NCBI RefSeq assembly: GCF_037023745.1
Contig: NZ_CP146101.1
Coordinates: forward strand, 7,482,001 to 7,546,000
DNA: 64,000 nt
Origin: Streptomyces sp. SCSIO 30461
GTDB taxonomy: Bacteria; Actinomycetota; Actinomycetes; Streptomycetales; Streptomycetaceae
Direction of reading: 5' to 3'
Shown here: piece by piece, positions 25,494 to 33,984 of the stretch
How the letters are laid out: each line of letters opens with the position of its first letter
Numbering within the stretch: position 1 is the stretch's first letter
The notes under the pieces: generated by a model
What the model was told of the DNA's origin: nothing
Databases searched by the model: none
What the model saw: only the letters and a program-made list of their open reading frames with translations
Made by a program: the position numbers and the translations under genes

Positions 25494-25910
25494 ATGGACG
25501 ACGACCTCATCACCGAACGACGCTCCGTCGCCTGCCCCCAGGTCTTCGGCTACCTGCGCCATGTCACCGGCGGCCCGGCCCGCCACGCGGCGCTCATCGG
25601 CTGCCTCACCGAGTACTGCCGGCAGCACGAGCTGACCTTGAGCGGTGTGTTCACCGACCGCGAGGCGACGGTTGCCGTCCGCTCGCCCGCCTTCGTCGGC
25701 CTCCTGGACGCACTCGAATTGCCCGACACGTATGGCGCCGTGGTCCCTTCCCTCAGCCACCTCGGCCCAAGGCGCGTCGTATCCGAGCGGCAGCGGCAGA
25801 TAACAGCAACAGACACCCGTCTGATCGTGGTTCGCCCCATCAGGCCGCCGACGGAACGTGCGCCTCTGTTCGGCGTGAGCTCCGGCCTCCAGCACCAAGG
25901 GGATACGTGA
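25494..25910 (+). CDS. resolvase-fold protein lacking the catalytic serine
   Basis: A 138-residue protein that resembles the N-terminal domain of serine recombinases: FGYLRHVTGGPARHAALIG corresponds to YxRVS..., and GVFTDREATVAVRSPAFVGLLDAL and AVVPSLSHLGPR correspond to the later strand/helix and DRLxR motifs. The catalytic Ser is absent (YLRHVTGG) and there is no DNA-binding domain, so recombination activity is unlikely. It overlaps the next gene by 1 nt (TGATG) and starts a plus-strand unit divergent from the XRE gene. GTG 25488 is an alternative start. Confidence 0.65.
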   Translation: MDDDLITERRSVACPQVFGYLRHVTGGPARHAALIGCLTEYCRQHELTLSGVFTDREATVAVRSPAFVGLLDALELPDTYGAVVPSLSHLGPRRVVSERQRQITATDTRLIVVRPIRPPTERAPLFGVSSGLQHQGDT

Positions 25911-26323
25911 TGTCCGTCCGTGAAGCGCTGCGCAGCGCACCCTTGGTCAACGACGTGCCCGGACTCCGCCTCCTCCGAGTCGGCGAAGGCTGGGACCTCG
26001 TACGCACCCCCGCAGCGGTCGGTTTCCTGGCCCTGGCCCACCTGCGGGCCACTGGCACGGCAATCGGCCCGGTGCTCTACGACGGGCCCAACGAACGCCT
26101 CTACTACGCCATCGACACCGGCACCGCAGGGAGTTGGGGCGACCTGCCGGTCCGGCATCTCACCACCAACTCGTGGCTCGTCGCGCCCAGCCTGCCGTTG
26201 ATCGACGACTGGTTCGGCGGCTGGTGCGAACTGCCCGACGACGAGACCCTCACCAACGCGCACGCCCTCCGTACCGCACTCCAGCACCCGTACGTCGCCA
26301 CGGCTCTGGAGACGGTTCGATGA
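25910..26323 (+). CDS. hypothetical protein
   Basis: A 137-residue protein I do not recognise. ATG 25910 overlaps the previous stop by 1 nt and has AAGGGG 6 nt upstream. The text reads as a small soluble alpha/beta domain (GLRLLRVGEGWDLVRTPAAV, GPVLYDGPNERLYYAIDTG, SWLVAPSLPLIDDWFGGW). The pattern of aromatic residues around a central Gly-rich strand recalls small Streptomyces proteins next to XRE regulators. Overlaps the following gene by 4 nt. Confidence 0.75.
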   Translation: MSVREALRSAPLVNDVPGLRLLRVGEGWDLVRTPAAVGFLALAHLRATGTAIGPVLYDGPNERLYYAIDTGTAGSWGDLPVRHLTTNSWLVAPSLPLIDDWFGGWCELPDDETLTNAHALRTALQHPYVATALETVR

Positions 26324-26556
26324 CCAGCCGCGCGATTATCTGCCACAAGAAGTGGACACTCCAGCCCGACCGGGAACCCGACGCCGAGCCCACCACGTAC
26401 GCGATGCAGTGCGCGGTCTGCGGCGAGACCTCACCGCCGGGCACCGACTTCGCCGAACCGCAGAGCTGGGTGTTCACGCATGGTGGCCGCAATCCCTCAC
26501 ACCATACGTACCGGGAGATCATCACCCGGCCATGGAGGGCCTGGTGGAAGCCGTGA
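26320..26556 (+). CDS. small Cys-pair protein (DUF7848-like)
   Basis: A 78-residue protein with TYAMQCAVCGETSPPG (a C-x2-C pair) and FTHGGRNPSHHTYREIITRP with conserved His. This matches my recollection of the DUF7848 family, common in Streptomyces elements next to XRE regulators; a zinc site is likely. The ATGA overlap with the previous gene shows coupling. Function unknown. Confidence 0.78.
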   Translation: MTSRAIICHKKWTLQPDREPDAEPTTYAMQCAVCGETSPPGTDFAEPQSWVFTHGGRNPSHHTYREIITRPWRAWWKP

Positions 26557-26684
26557 ACCACCGTGTCACCGCCCAGGTCACCCGGGCCGCCCGCTACGCC
26601 GGACCACTGCTGATCGTGCTCGTGTCCGCCTCGTGCGGCTTCGTGATCGGCGTGGCCGCCTTGACCGCACGGATCACGCCCTGA
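26553..26684 (+). CDS. 43-residue single-helix membrane peptide
   Basis: GTG 26553 overlaps the stop of the previous gene (GTGA) and has GGAAG upstream. The product is MNHRVTAQVTRAARYAGPLL followed by a hydrophobic stretch (LIVLVSASCGFVIGVAAL) and a short tail: one membrane helix. Compact coupling with the genes before it supports that it is real. Function unknown. Confidence 0.55.
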   Translation: MNHRVTAQVTRAARYAGPLLIVLVSASCGFVIGVAALTARITP

Positions 26685-26787
26685 CCCGCGCTTGGAGAAG
26701 GGATCCACCGGCCGAGCGGGCAGCCAACCTGATCGCCGCCCACCACCAGGCCCGACCAACCCCTCGCACCCACCTCGTGGAGGTCCC

Positions 26788-27948
26788 ATGATCGAGACGA
26801 ACACCAGCGCCAAGAGGCCGAGGCGGAAAGCAGCTCCGCAGCTCGTGGCCAGCCCGTTTCTCGCCCAGTACCTCCTAGTCCAGCCCGGCCGGGCGGCCGG
26901 CGTGCGCATCCCGGAGGTCCGCTACGAGGAGCTGTGGGCCGCGGGCGCGGAAGGCCGATCCGTCCCGGACTGGCTGGCCGACGCGGCGCGGGAAGCGTGG
27001 GGGACCGAGTTGCCCGCGTCGCCGGTCGGTGATGTCGTCCTCGTCCGCGAGCGGTCCCGGTACGGGTACGGCAAGGCGTCATGGGAGATCAACCTCGGCT
27101 GTGACTACGACTGCGAGTTCTGCTACCTCGGGGAGAAGCGGTTCGAGGGCCTGGACTGGGCCGGTAAGCAGGCGCTGCTGCAGACGCTGAGGGACGCCGG
27201 TGTCTTGTGGTTGCAGATCACCGGCGGTGAGGCGCTGATCGACCGCGAGTTCGGCGCGGCGTACGAGTACGCCCACCAGCTCGGGATGATGGTCCAGGTC
27301 TCGTCCAACGGTTCCTCGCTGCGGAAGCAGCCGATCCGGGACCTGTTCGCCCGCCACCGGCCGTACCGACTGACCCTGAGCGTCTACGGAGCCACCGCCG
27401 AGACGTACGACAAGGTGACGCGGAACCGCGGGGCGTTCGGCCGGTTCCTGATGGGCCTGGACGCCGCCCGCGAGGACAGGTTGCCGGTCCGCCTGAACGT
27501 GATCGTCTCGGACGGCAACGCGCACGAGACAGACGCGATGGTGTGCCTCGCGAAGTCGTACGGCTTCCCGCACCAGGTCTTCACGAACATGTCGCCCACG
27601 ATCGATGGCGAGGCGAACCCCCTGGCGACGCAGGCACTGGACCATCTCAAAGCCCGTAGCGTCTTCACCGGCTGCAACGCCGGCCACACGTTCTTCCACG
27701 TCAACCCGCACGGCATCGCGTCGATCTGCAAGGTCGGTCGCGACCCAAGCGTGAACCTCATCACTGAGGGCGTCGAAGCCCTCCCCCGACTCGGCGCGGT
27801 CGCCGAGTCCCTACAGCTCCGCACCGGTGGATGCTCCGGCTGCACGAAGGTCGGCACGTGCCGCACGTGCCGACCGCTGGCCAGGCTCTACCAGGAGGCG
27901 GGGGACCGACGAGAGCTCTACTGCCAACATGGAGGTTACGGATCATGA
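26788..27948 (+). CDS. radical SAM enzyme, probable RiPP-modifying
   Basis: A 386-residue protein with GGAGG before the ATG. The 4Fe-4S/SAM motif is INLGCDYDCEFCYLGEKRFE (C-x3-C-x2-C), with GGEALIDREF as the SAM-binding GGE. A C-terminal cysteine cluster (CSGCTKVGTCRTC and later YC) resembles a SPASM/twitch auxiliary cluster. The N-terminal ~90 residues could hold a recognition element but no clear RRE is seen. Its stop overlaps a 70-residue peptide gene ending CSCSAGDDQPY, so peptide modification is the natural hypothesis. Confidence 0.85.
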   Translation: MIETNTSAKRPRRKAAPQLVASPFLAQYLLVQPGRAAGVRIPEVRYEELWAAGAEGRSVPDWLADAAREAWGTELPASPVGDVVLVRERSRYGYGKASWEINLGCDYDCEFCYLGEKRFEGLDWAGKQALLQTLRDAGVLWLQITGGEALIDREFGAAYEYAHQLGMMVQVSSNGSSLRKQPIRDLFARHRPYRLTLSVYGATAETYDKVTRNRGAFGRFLMGLDAAREDRLPVRLNVIVSDGNAHETDAMVCLAKSYGFPHQVFTNMSPTIDGEANPLATQALDHLKARSVFTGCNAGHTFFHVNPHGIASICKVGRDPSVNLITEGVEALPRLGAVAESLQLRTGGCSGCTKVGTCRTCRPLARLYQEAGDRRELYCQHGGYGS

Positions 27949-28157
27949 CTCCGCCCACCGCACTCCTGACCCCGCCTCGCGAACCGGTCATGCTCACCAT
28001 CGGCCGACGTCCGGCGGACAACCCGACCAGCGCCCTGCCGGTGCCGCTGATCGCCGCGTCGATCAAGGACGACGAGTTCCAGATCATCGCCGACCTGGAC
28101 GAGGCTGCCGAGGGCGCCGAGTGCAGCTGCTCGGCTGGGGATGACCAGCCGTACTAG
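27945..28157 (+). CDS. putative RiPP precursor peptide
   Basis: A 70-residue peptide, translated through an ATGA overlap with the radical SAM gene and a GGAGG at 27931-27935. A Pro-rich N-terminal part is followed by KDDEFQIIADLDEAAEG (leader-like) and a C-terminal segment AECSCSAGDDQPY with two cysteines, suited as core. No cleavage signal is obvious. I do not recognise the family. Downstream lies a strong hairpin, and then the kinase gene. Confidence 0.6.
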   Translation: MTPPTALLTPPREPVMLTIGRRPADNPTSALPVPLIAASIKDDEFQIIADLDEAAEGAECSCSAGDDQPY

Positions 28158-28205
28158 ATCCATCACGGGCGGCGCCCGTGCCGCCCGCTCGTTCCACCCC
28201 CTCAG

Positions 28206-28238
28206 TGCCGCCCCGGCCTTACCCTGGCCGGGGCGGCA
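28206..28238. terminator. hairpin after the precursor gene
   Basis: TGCCGCCCCGGCC (28206-28218) pairs perfectly with GGCCGGGGCGGCA (28226-28238) over a 7-nt loop, between the peptide stop (28157) and the APH start (28273). It could end or attenuate the radical SAM/peptide transcript. Confidence 0.75.
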
Positions 28239-28272
28239 TTCCCCGTACCCGAGCACCCTTGAGGAACCGCGC

Positions 28273-29082
28273 GTGTCCATGTCCCGCATCCCCTTCGAAC
28301 AGCTACCCGCCGACGTCCGCCGAGCCGTCGCCGACAAGAGCGGCGCCGTTCACCAAGCGGTGACCGTGCAAGGCGGCATGAACTCCGGCATCGCCTCCGT
28401 CCTGGCGACGAACGGCGGCCGGGTCTTCGTGAAGGGCATCCCGGCCGACCATCCCCAGGTCGCTGCCCAACGCCGCGAGGCAGCCGTCGCTCCGTACCTG
28501 CCGGCATCCTGTCCACGCCTGTACTGGCACCTGGAGTTCGGCGGCTGGAGCTTGCTCGGCTACGAGGTGATCGACGGCCGCCACGCCGACTACACGCCAG
28601 GCTCACCCGACCTGCCGCTCGTGGAAACCGCGCTTGTCGAACTGCAGGGCCTTGCAGCGCCCGCCGGCATTGGGATCAAGGACGCCGTCGACCGGTGGGC
28701 GGACTACGCACCGCCAGGTACGCTGCACTACTTCGAGGGCAACACTCTCCTGCACACCGACTTCGCCCCGGACAACGTCCTGATCACCGGTGCCCGCGCA
28801 CGACTCATCGACTGGGCCTGGCCGACGCGAGGGGCGGCCTGGATCGACCCCGGCGCACTTATCCTCCAGCTCATGGACGCCGGGCATTCGGTGGAGGAGG
28901 CCCTCGCCTTCGCAAGTCGGTTCTCGTCCTGGCGGGACGCAAAGGCCGAGGCACTCGCGGCCTTCAGCTTGGCCACGGCGGCACTGTGGCGGGAGATTGC
29001 TGAAGTGGAGCGGACACCATGGAAGTTGGGGATGGCGAAGCGAGCGGCGGAGTTCGCGCGCGTCCGGGACTGGGCCCTATAG
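28273..29082 (+). CDS. APH-fold phosphotransferase
   Basis: GTG 28273 has GAGGAA 6 nt upstream, giving 269 residues. The kinase catalytic loop is LLHTDFAPDNVLI (H-x-D-x4-N) and the metal-binding Asp lies in RLIDWAWPTRG. Relatives phosphorylate aminoglycosides, choline or homoserine, but no substrate is indicated. In this position it might act on a product of the radical SAM cassette or be an unrelated resistance gene; there is no evidence for either. The terminator upstream suggests partial separation. Confidence 0.82.
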   Translation: MSMSRIPFEQLPADVRRAVADKSGAVHQAVTVQGGMNSGIASVLATNGGRVFVKGIPADHPQVAAQRREAAVAPYLPASCPRLYWHLEFGGWSLLGYEVIDGRHADYTPGSPDLPLVETALVELQGLAAPAGIGIKDAVDRWADYAPPGTLHYFEGNTLLHTDFAPDNVLITGARARLIDWAWPTRGAAWIDPGALILQLMDAGHSVEEALAFASRFSSWRDAKAEALAAFSLATAALWREIAEVERTPWKLGMAKRAAEFARVRDWAL

Positions 29083-29297
29083 ACGCCACGTACTGGGAAG
29101 GGGGGACGCGTTCGGACGGACTTGCCCGGCTCTCAGCGGTGCTCGTGTCGACGAGGGTGCCGGGGGCCGCTTGGGCTGGCGACGGCGTGATGTCAGTGGT
29201 GACGCCTAGGCTGGATGAGGCAAGTGTGTTGCGCCGTCAGCTCCCATCCTCTGATGCGGTCCGGGGGCGGTCGGCCCGTTCGAATCCGAGGACAACC

Positions 29298-30290
29298 ATG
29301 CAGCTCGCCGACCATTTCAATGAGTTTTTGCGCACCACGGTGAACCTGGGCCAAGTCAAGCTCGACCTTCTCGACACCAGGGTGGAGGCGATCTACCGGG
29401 CGTTGAAGGCGGACGAGGAAATCGGCTCGCTGGTCCTGGGCAAGATTCCGCAGGGCTCATGGGCGCATCGCACGATCATCGACCCGGTCGGCGGGACGGA
29501 GTTCGATGCTGACGTGATGCTGCTGATGGCCGAGAACCCGGACTGGTCACAGAGCCCGAAGACGTATATCGAAGAGGTGTATGCGGCCCTGCATCGACAC
29601 AGCATCTACAAGGACATGCCGCACTCGCGTAAGTGCCGATGTGTGCGGCTGGTCTACAGCAACTCCATGCACGTGGACATCGTTCCTTACGTGATGCTAG
29701 TCGACGGTCGAGAGGTCATCGTCAACCGCGACGAGGACACCTGGGAGAACACCAACTCGCAGGGCTTCAGCACTTGGATGCGCACTCAGGACCAGATCGC
29801 GCAGGGGAATCTGCGCAAGGTCATCCGGTTGATGAAATTCCTGCGCGACCACAAGGGATCGTTCACCGGGACGCGGTCGGTGATCCTGACGACGCTGCTC
29901 GGCAACCAAGTCCATGCCTACAAGAAGTTCTCCGATCCGGGCTACTACCGTGATGTGCCAACTGCGCTCTTGCACATCGTCGCTGACCTGGACACCTATC
30001 TGCAGGCCAACGAGATCAAGCCCTCGGTCGCCGACCCCTCAGGGTCTGGGCTGACCTTCGACCACCGATGGGAGCAGAACACGTACTCCTACTTCCGCGA
30101 CCGCATCCACAAGCACGCCGCCGAGATCCACGACGCTTACCACGCCGAGGACAAGGACACGAGCCTACGGCTGTGGCAGAACCTTTTCGGCCCCGAGTTC
30201 AAGGCCCCGGTTTCGGCAACCAGCGGCTCCAAGTTCCCCGCGGCTGCCACCACGGTCACCGCTGTCGCGCGGCCTGGTCGCGCCGGGTGA
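29298..30290 (+). CDS. CBASS cyclic-oligonucleotide synthase (CD-NTase)
   Basis: A 330-residue SMODS-type nucleotidyltransferase: Gly53-Ser54 in IPQGSWAHRT, catalytic Asp70 and Asp72 in EFDADVML, and third acid Asp127 in MHVDIVPYV. This is the synthase that makes a cyclic di- or trinucleotide on phage infection. The C-terminus is a flexible tail ending PGRAG with a terminal Gly, as required for conjugation by Cap2. The ATG has GAGGA 5 nt upstream. Its stop overlaps cap2 by 4 nt (GTGA). Nucleotide product cannot be read from sequence. Confidence 0.92.
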   Translation: MQLADHFNEFLRTTVNLGQVKLDLLDTRVEAIYRALKADEEIGSLVLGKIPQGSWAHRTIIDPVGGTEFDADVMLLMAENPDWSQSPKTYIEEVYAALHRHSIYKDMPHSRKCRCVRLVYSNSMHVDIVPYVMLVDGREVIVNRDEDTWENTNSQGFSTWMRTQDQIAQGNLRKVIRLMKFLRDHKGSFTGTRSVILTTLLGNQVHAYKKFSDPGYYRDVPTALLHIVADLDTYLQANEIKPSVADPSGSGLTFDHRWEQNTYSYFRDRIHKHAAEIHDAYHAEDKDTSLRLWQNLFGPEFKAPVSATSGSKFPAAATTVTAVARPGRAG

Positions 30291-32050
30291 GCGGCGGCAA
30301 GAACCGACCCGCCCCGACGGACTGGCAGAGAGAGGCCCTGGCCGAGCTGCGCGAGGCCGCGGCCGAACAGCCTGACGTGCTGCGTCTGGTGGGAGTTCCA
30401 GCCCGCGGCCAGAACGGTGTGCTCAGGGTGACGCTGCGGCTTCACACAGGGCCCTTGGCCACTGCTGACGGCGGCTTGGTTCTGCAGGAGCACGAGGAGT
30501 TCGTCCTGACCTTGCCGGCCTCACCGCTGTCCGCAACCACCGTCGAAGTGGAGCACTGGAGGTTCGCCGGCTACCCGCATGTCCTCCAGGGACGCCGACT
30601 GTGCATCTTCCTGGATCCCGCCCGCGAGTGGGATCCGCTGCGCGGGGGCATACGGGCGTATCTGAACCGGCTGTGGTCCTGGCTGAGCGACGCGGCAGCG
30701 GGCCAGTTCAACGCATCAAAGGCGATGTACCACGCCGTCGGCGGAGTGCTTCACCAAACGCCCGGAACCCCGACGCTGGTCGTACGCGTTCCCGGCCCTG
30801 ACCAGCGAATCCAGACTGGCTACCTGATCGCGCGCACCGAGCACCGACTAGACCTGGCCTACAGTCCGCCCCCGGAAGGCAGGGCCGTACGGGTGCCAGT
30901 AATCACCATTGCGGGAGCGCTGCCGCTCGGCGGCGGCTCAACCTTTGCCGAGCTGCTGACCTACGTGGACAACCCTCCGTTCGATCGCCAGAGGAGAAGC
31001 TCCCCGCAGGCAGTCGCCCAGTCTCCGGCGATCCTGACCACGCTCGCGGCCAGTGCGGCCCGCAACCCCGATGGCTCGCCGCAGTACCTGATCCTGGCAG
31101 TCCCGCACCCTGCGGGCGGCCCGCCCAATCTCTTGGGTGCACGTCTTCCCGCGCCTACCGCGGATGCACTGCGGCGCATGGCCCACGAGCAGGGTTCCGC
31201 GCTGAACATCGACGCCTCCCAGATCCGCCCGGACCTACTGATCGAATGGTGCCCTGTGTCCGATGAACGGCCTGCCGTGACGACACGTCGCGATGACGGA
31301 AGCCTCATCGGGGGCTTCTTGGGGAAACACGTGCATGTCTGGGGCTGCGGCGGCCTTGGCTCCTGGATCGCCGAGTTCGTCGTCCGTGGCGGCGCCTCAC
31401 AGGTGACGGTGTGCGACCCCGGAACAGTCACCGGCGGACTGCTGGTCCGGCAGAACTACGTCGAGGCTGACGTTGGAGCCTCCAAAGCCCAAGCCCTGGC
31501 CCGACGGCTGCGAGCAGTGGATGACACCGTCGCGGTCCACGTCCACGACGGCGTACTGCCCGACGCTACAGCTCTGGCAGGCGCCGAAGTCATTATCGAC
31601 GCGACCGTGAGCATTGCCATGGGCCACATCCTGGATCGCCTCGCGGCTAGCGGGGGACGCCACCCGGTCCTGGCTCAGGTAGCCACCGACACCCGCACCG
31701 GCACCTTGGGCCTGCTGAGCGTCTCCGCGCCCACCACCGCACAGGGGCCCAGCAGCATCGACACTGCCGCCGGGAAGATCGTACTGGCCGACCCCGCCCT
31801 GGAGCTTTACCACCGCCTGTGGCAGGACACCCCGGACGGCGACGAACTTGTACCAACCCGCGGCTGTTCGGTGCCCACCTTCCACGGGGCATCGGCCGAC
31901 CTGGCTGCTGTCGCCGGAACGCTGACGTCCCTCCTGGGGATGCACCTGATCACTCCCGGCTCGGGCACACATCTGATCGCGCTCCCTCACGCAGCCGGAT
32001 CGCCCCATCACCATTTCCTGGCCCACGACCCGACACCGACCACGCCCTGA
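30287..32050 (+). CDS. cap2: CBASS Cap2-like E2-E1 ubiquitin-type conjugating enzyme
   Basis: A 587-residue two-domain protein. The N-terminal E2-like part has HWRFAGYPHVL and the candidate catalytic Cys106 in QGRRLCIFLDPAREWD. The C-terminal E1/ThiF domain has the nucleotide motif HVWGCGGLGSWIAEFVV (353-360), then the Arg/Gln/Asn adenylation segment and the candidate E1 Cys527 in TRGCSVPTFHG. In type II CBASS, Cap2 conjugates the synthase's C-terminal Gly to a target to prime it. Translationally coupled to the synthase. No JAB peptidase (Cap3) gene was found nearby. Confidence 0.88.
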   Translation: MSGGKNRPAPTDWQREALAELREAAAEQPDVLRLVGVPARGQNGVLRVTLRLHTGPLATADGGLVLQEHEEFVLTLPASPLSATTVEVEHWRFAGYPHVLQGRRLCIFLDPAREWDPLRGGIRAYLNRLWSWLSDAAAGQFNASKAMYHAVGGVLHQTPGTPTLVVRVPGPDQRIQTGYLIARTEHRLDLAYSPPPEGRAVRVPVITIAGALPLGGGSTFAELLTYVDNPPFDRQRRSSPQAVAQSPAILTTLAASAARNPDGSPQYLILAVPHPAGGPPNLLGARLPAPTADALRRMAHEQGSALNIDASQIRPDLLIEWCPVSDERPAVTTRRDDGSLIGGFLGKHVHVWGCGGLGSWIAEFVVRGGASQVTVCDPGTVTGGLLVRQNYVEADVGASKAQALARRLRAVDDTVAVHVHDGVLPDATALAGAEVIIDATVSIAMGHILDRLAASGGRHPVLAQVATDTRTGTLGLLSVSAPTTAQGPSSIDTAAGKIVLADPALELYHRLWQDTPDGDELVPTRGCSVPTFHGASADLAAVAGTLTSLLGMHLITPGSGTHLIALPHAAGSPHHHFLAHDPTPTTP

Positions 32051-32138
32051 CCCATCCCATGTGCACTGGAGGATGCGCTGTCGCCAAGGCGAACGGGAAC
32101 GCAGTAACTGGCTATCGGATCGCCAGCGAGTGCCAGCG

Positions 32139-33347
32139 TCAGGGAATCTCCAAGGCTCGTCGATATCCGCTCGGCGTGCGGTCGTAGAGCACCAGCGCCG
32201 GGTGCACTTGGCGGTCGCGTACCCGCCCCAGGCTTACCCCGGCCGAGAGCGGCACCGCGAACAGCACGTGCAGGCGCCGCACCTGCTTGGCGCTCGCCTC
32301 CAGATCCGCGAACAGCGACCGCAGCACCTCCTGGAACTGAGTCAAGGAAACGCGATTGCGCAGCACGTCCGGCGCGGCGGCAACATCAACAGGGCTGATG
32401 CGGTACCGGCGCAGTCCGGCGAGCTGGTGTGGGACCTCCTCGGGCTGGATCGTGCCTGAGATGTTCAGCACGAGCACCGCCTCATGCGCGGGCGGCTGGT
32501 CAACGTCGAGGTGGACCGCGAAGCCGACCGCAGGCGCTGTCGAAGACCACGACCAGGACTCGTCTTCGCGGTGACGCTGATAGACGTCGGTGGGCACGGT
32601 GTCGTCCAGACGGGATCCGAGGTAGACAAGCAGTGGCAGCCGGGCGAAGCCGAAAACACTCAAGTGCGCAACTTTGTCACGGGCGATACCGCGGTTGAGC
32701 TGGTTGTCGATGACCTCGTCGATGACGGCGGTGGCTGCCCGGTAGTAGGGCGAGCCTCCAGTCTCCTCGTCGGGGATGTCACGCAGATCGATCGTCATCT
32801 CGCCGGCCACGTGGCGCAGGTCGATCTCCACGCCGTGCCGCTCATAGGACTCCAGGAATAGTGGGAACCGGTCCCCGGAGGTGATCACCGCGGTAGCGGC
32901 GGTCTGCCGGGTCAGCTCGACTTCCTGGCCACGCACCCGGCCCACCATCCGCAGCACCGTGGTCGCCCGGTCGTCGGCCAGCCCGGTGACGTGCTTGATG
33001 CGGTCCTCGTGAGCGCGTTTGAGCGCGCGCAGCCGTTCCACGGTGAAAACGTCCAGGGTGCCGGAAGCATCGATCTCGTCGTGCTCGTCGGCACAAACCA
33101 GCATCAAGTTGTCGGCGGTGTCGCGCTCCACCAGGTCGTGTTCACCGCGCGGGGAGCCTGCGGTCTGTTGCTGGCCGACGATGTGTGCCAACTCACCCTG
33201 CCGTACGGTGCGGCCCGTCATCCCACCATCGAGCAGATACCTGTTGCAGATCGCGCACCGACCACCACTACGCACCCACACCTCCAAGCGCACAGGCGCT
33301 GGGATGGCCCGTCTCCCGCCGCCCTGCCCGGCAGCCTTCCTCGCCAT
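32139..33347 (-). CDS. cap5: CBASS effector: HNH-SAVED endonuclease (Cap5)
   Basis: ATG 33347 has GGGAGG 6 nt upstream; 402 residues. N-terminal HNH nuclease with zinc cysteines C31/C34 (CAIC), His55 in GELAHIVGQ, Asn80, Cys85 and His89 (NLMLVCADEHDEID). The C-terminal SAVED domain (EIDLRHVAGEM, HLSVFGFARLPLLVYLG, VPLSAGVSLGRVRDRQVHPA) senses the cyclic nucleotide. Binding activates DNA degradation and abortive infection. It lies convergent to the synthase-cap2 pair, an unusual orientation for a CBASS effector, which are more often in the same operon. Confidence 0.9.
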   Translation of the reverse strand: MARKAAGQGGGRRAIPAPVRLEVWVRSGGRCAICNRYLLDGGMTGRTVRQGELAHIVGQQQTAGSPRGEHDLVERDTADNLMLVCADEHDEIDASGTLDVFTVERLRALKRAHEDRIKHVTGLADDRATTVLRMVGRVRGQEVELTRQTAATAVITSGDRFPLFLESYERHGVEIDLRHVAGEMTIDLRDIPDEETGGSPYYRAATAVIDEVIDNQLNRGIARDKVAHLSVFGFARLPLLVYLGSRLDDTVPTDVYQRHREDESWSWSSTAPAVGFAVHLDVDQPPAHEAVLVLNISGTIQPEEVPHQLAGLRRYRISPVDVAAAPDVLRNRVSLTQFQEVLRSLFADLEASAKQVRRLHVLFAVPLSAGVSLGRVRDRQVHPALVLYDRTPSGYRRALEIP

Positions 33348-33600
33348 ACGTTGCCTCCCGTCTCGGAGCACGCCTGCCGGAACCATTGTGCGTTCCCGTC
33401 CACGGCCTCCTGGTACAGCCCGGTTTGATTCGCCACTCCCGACAACGACGGGGCCGGGCCTTCTGACCGCGCAACCGCTCTCGATTTCTGGGAACGATCT
33501 CCAGCAAGTCGGGAAGCAATCTTCAGGACCTGTGGTGCCGCAAGTCAGAAACATTCGTGAACAGCCTTCGACCACGCGGGCGTTCTGGGATGATGTTTGT

Positions 33601-33984
33601 ATGACGGTCTGGAAGGTCTTGCGTTGGGCGGGGGCCGCTGTCGGTCTGATCGCTCTGGTCGTGTTCTTCGCCTTGCTGGGACTTGATCGGGCGGATCAGT
33701 TGAGCAGTGTGTTGAGTCTGTTCTTCACAGTGGCCGGGTTCGCGCTGGCCTTGGTGAGCCATTCTCAGCAACAGTCTGCGCGCGGGGCATCTCCCGTCGC
33801 GCGCAGTGGGTCGATCGCATCAAGTGGAAGTGTGCGTGGTTCGAAGGCCATCGACACTGGTTCAGGTGCTCCTCCATCCGTCTGGTCGCCCGCACCCTCG
33901 GGAGGAACGGGGGCGTCGGCTGACAGTGGATCGATCGCGGCTGGCGGCGATGTCGAGGATTCTGAAGCACGGCGGGGCTCGTGA
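33601..33984 (+). CDS. small two-helix membrane protein with SGSI/GGDV repeats
   Basis: A 127-residue protein: membrane helices at about residues 8-26 (VLRWAGAAVGLIALVVFFAL) and 37-53. A disordered Ser/Gly tail follows, with SGSIASSGSVRGSKAIDTG and ADSGSIAAGGDVEDSEARRG. The motif ADSGSI-AG-DV also appears at the N-terminus of the next protein (YADSGSIVAGRDVKNS). The gene is joined by TGATG overlap to the STAND gene, so it is probably a membrane partner of the NTPase. Unrecognised family. Confidence 0.75.
   Translation: MTVWKVLRWAGAAVGLIALVVFFALLGLDRADQLSSVLSLFFTVAGFALALVSHSQQQSARGASPVARSGSIASSGSVRGSKAIDTGSGAPPSVWSPAPSGGTGASADSGSIAAGGDVEDSEARRGS

Noticed and set aside
28273..29082. Calling the APH-fold protein an aminoglycoside resistance enzyme
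   Set aside because: Only the shared kinase motifs are visible; the family is broad and nothing indicates the substrate.
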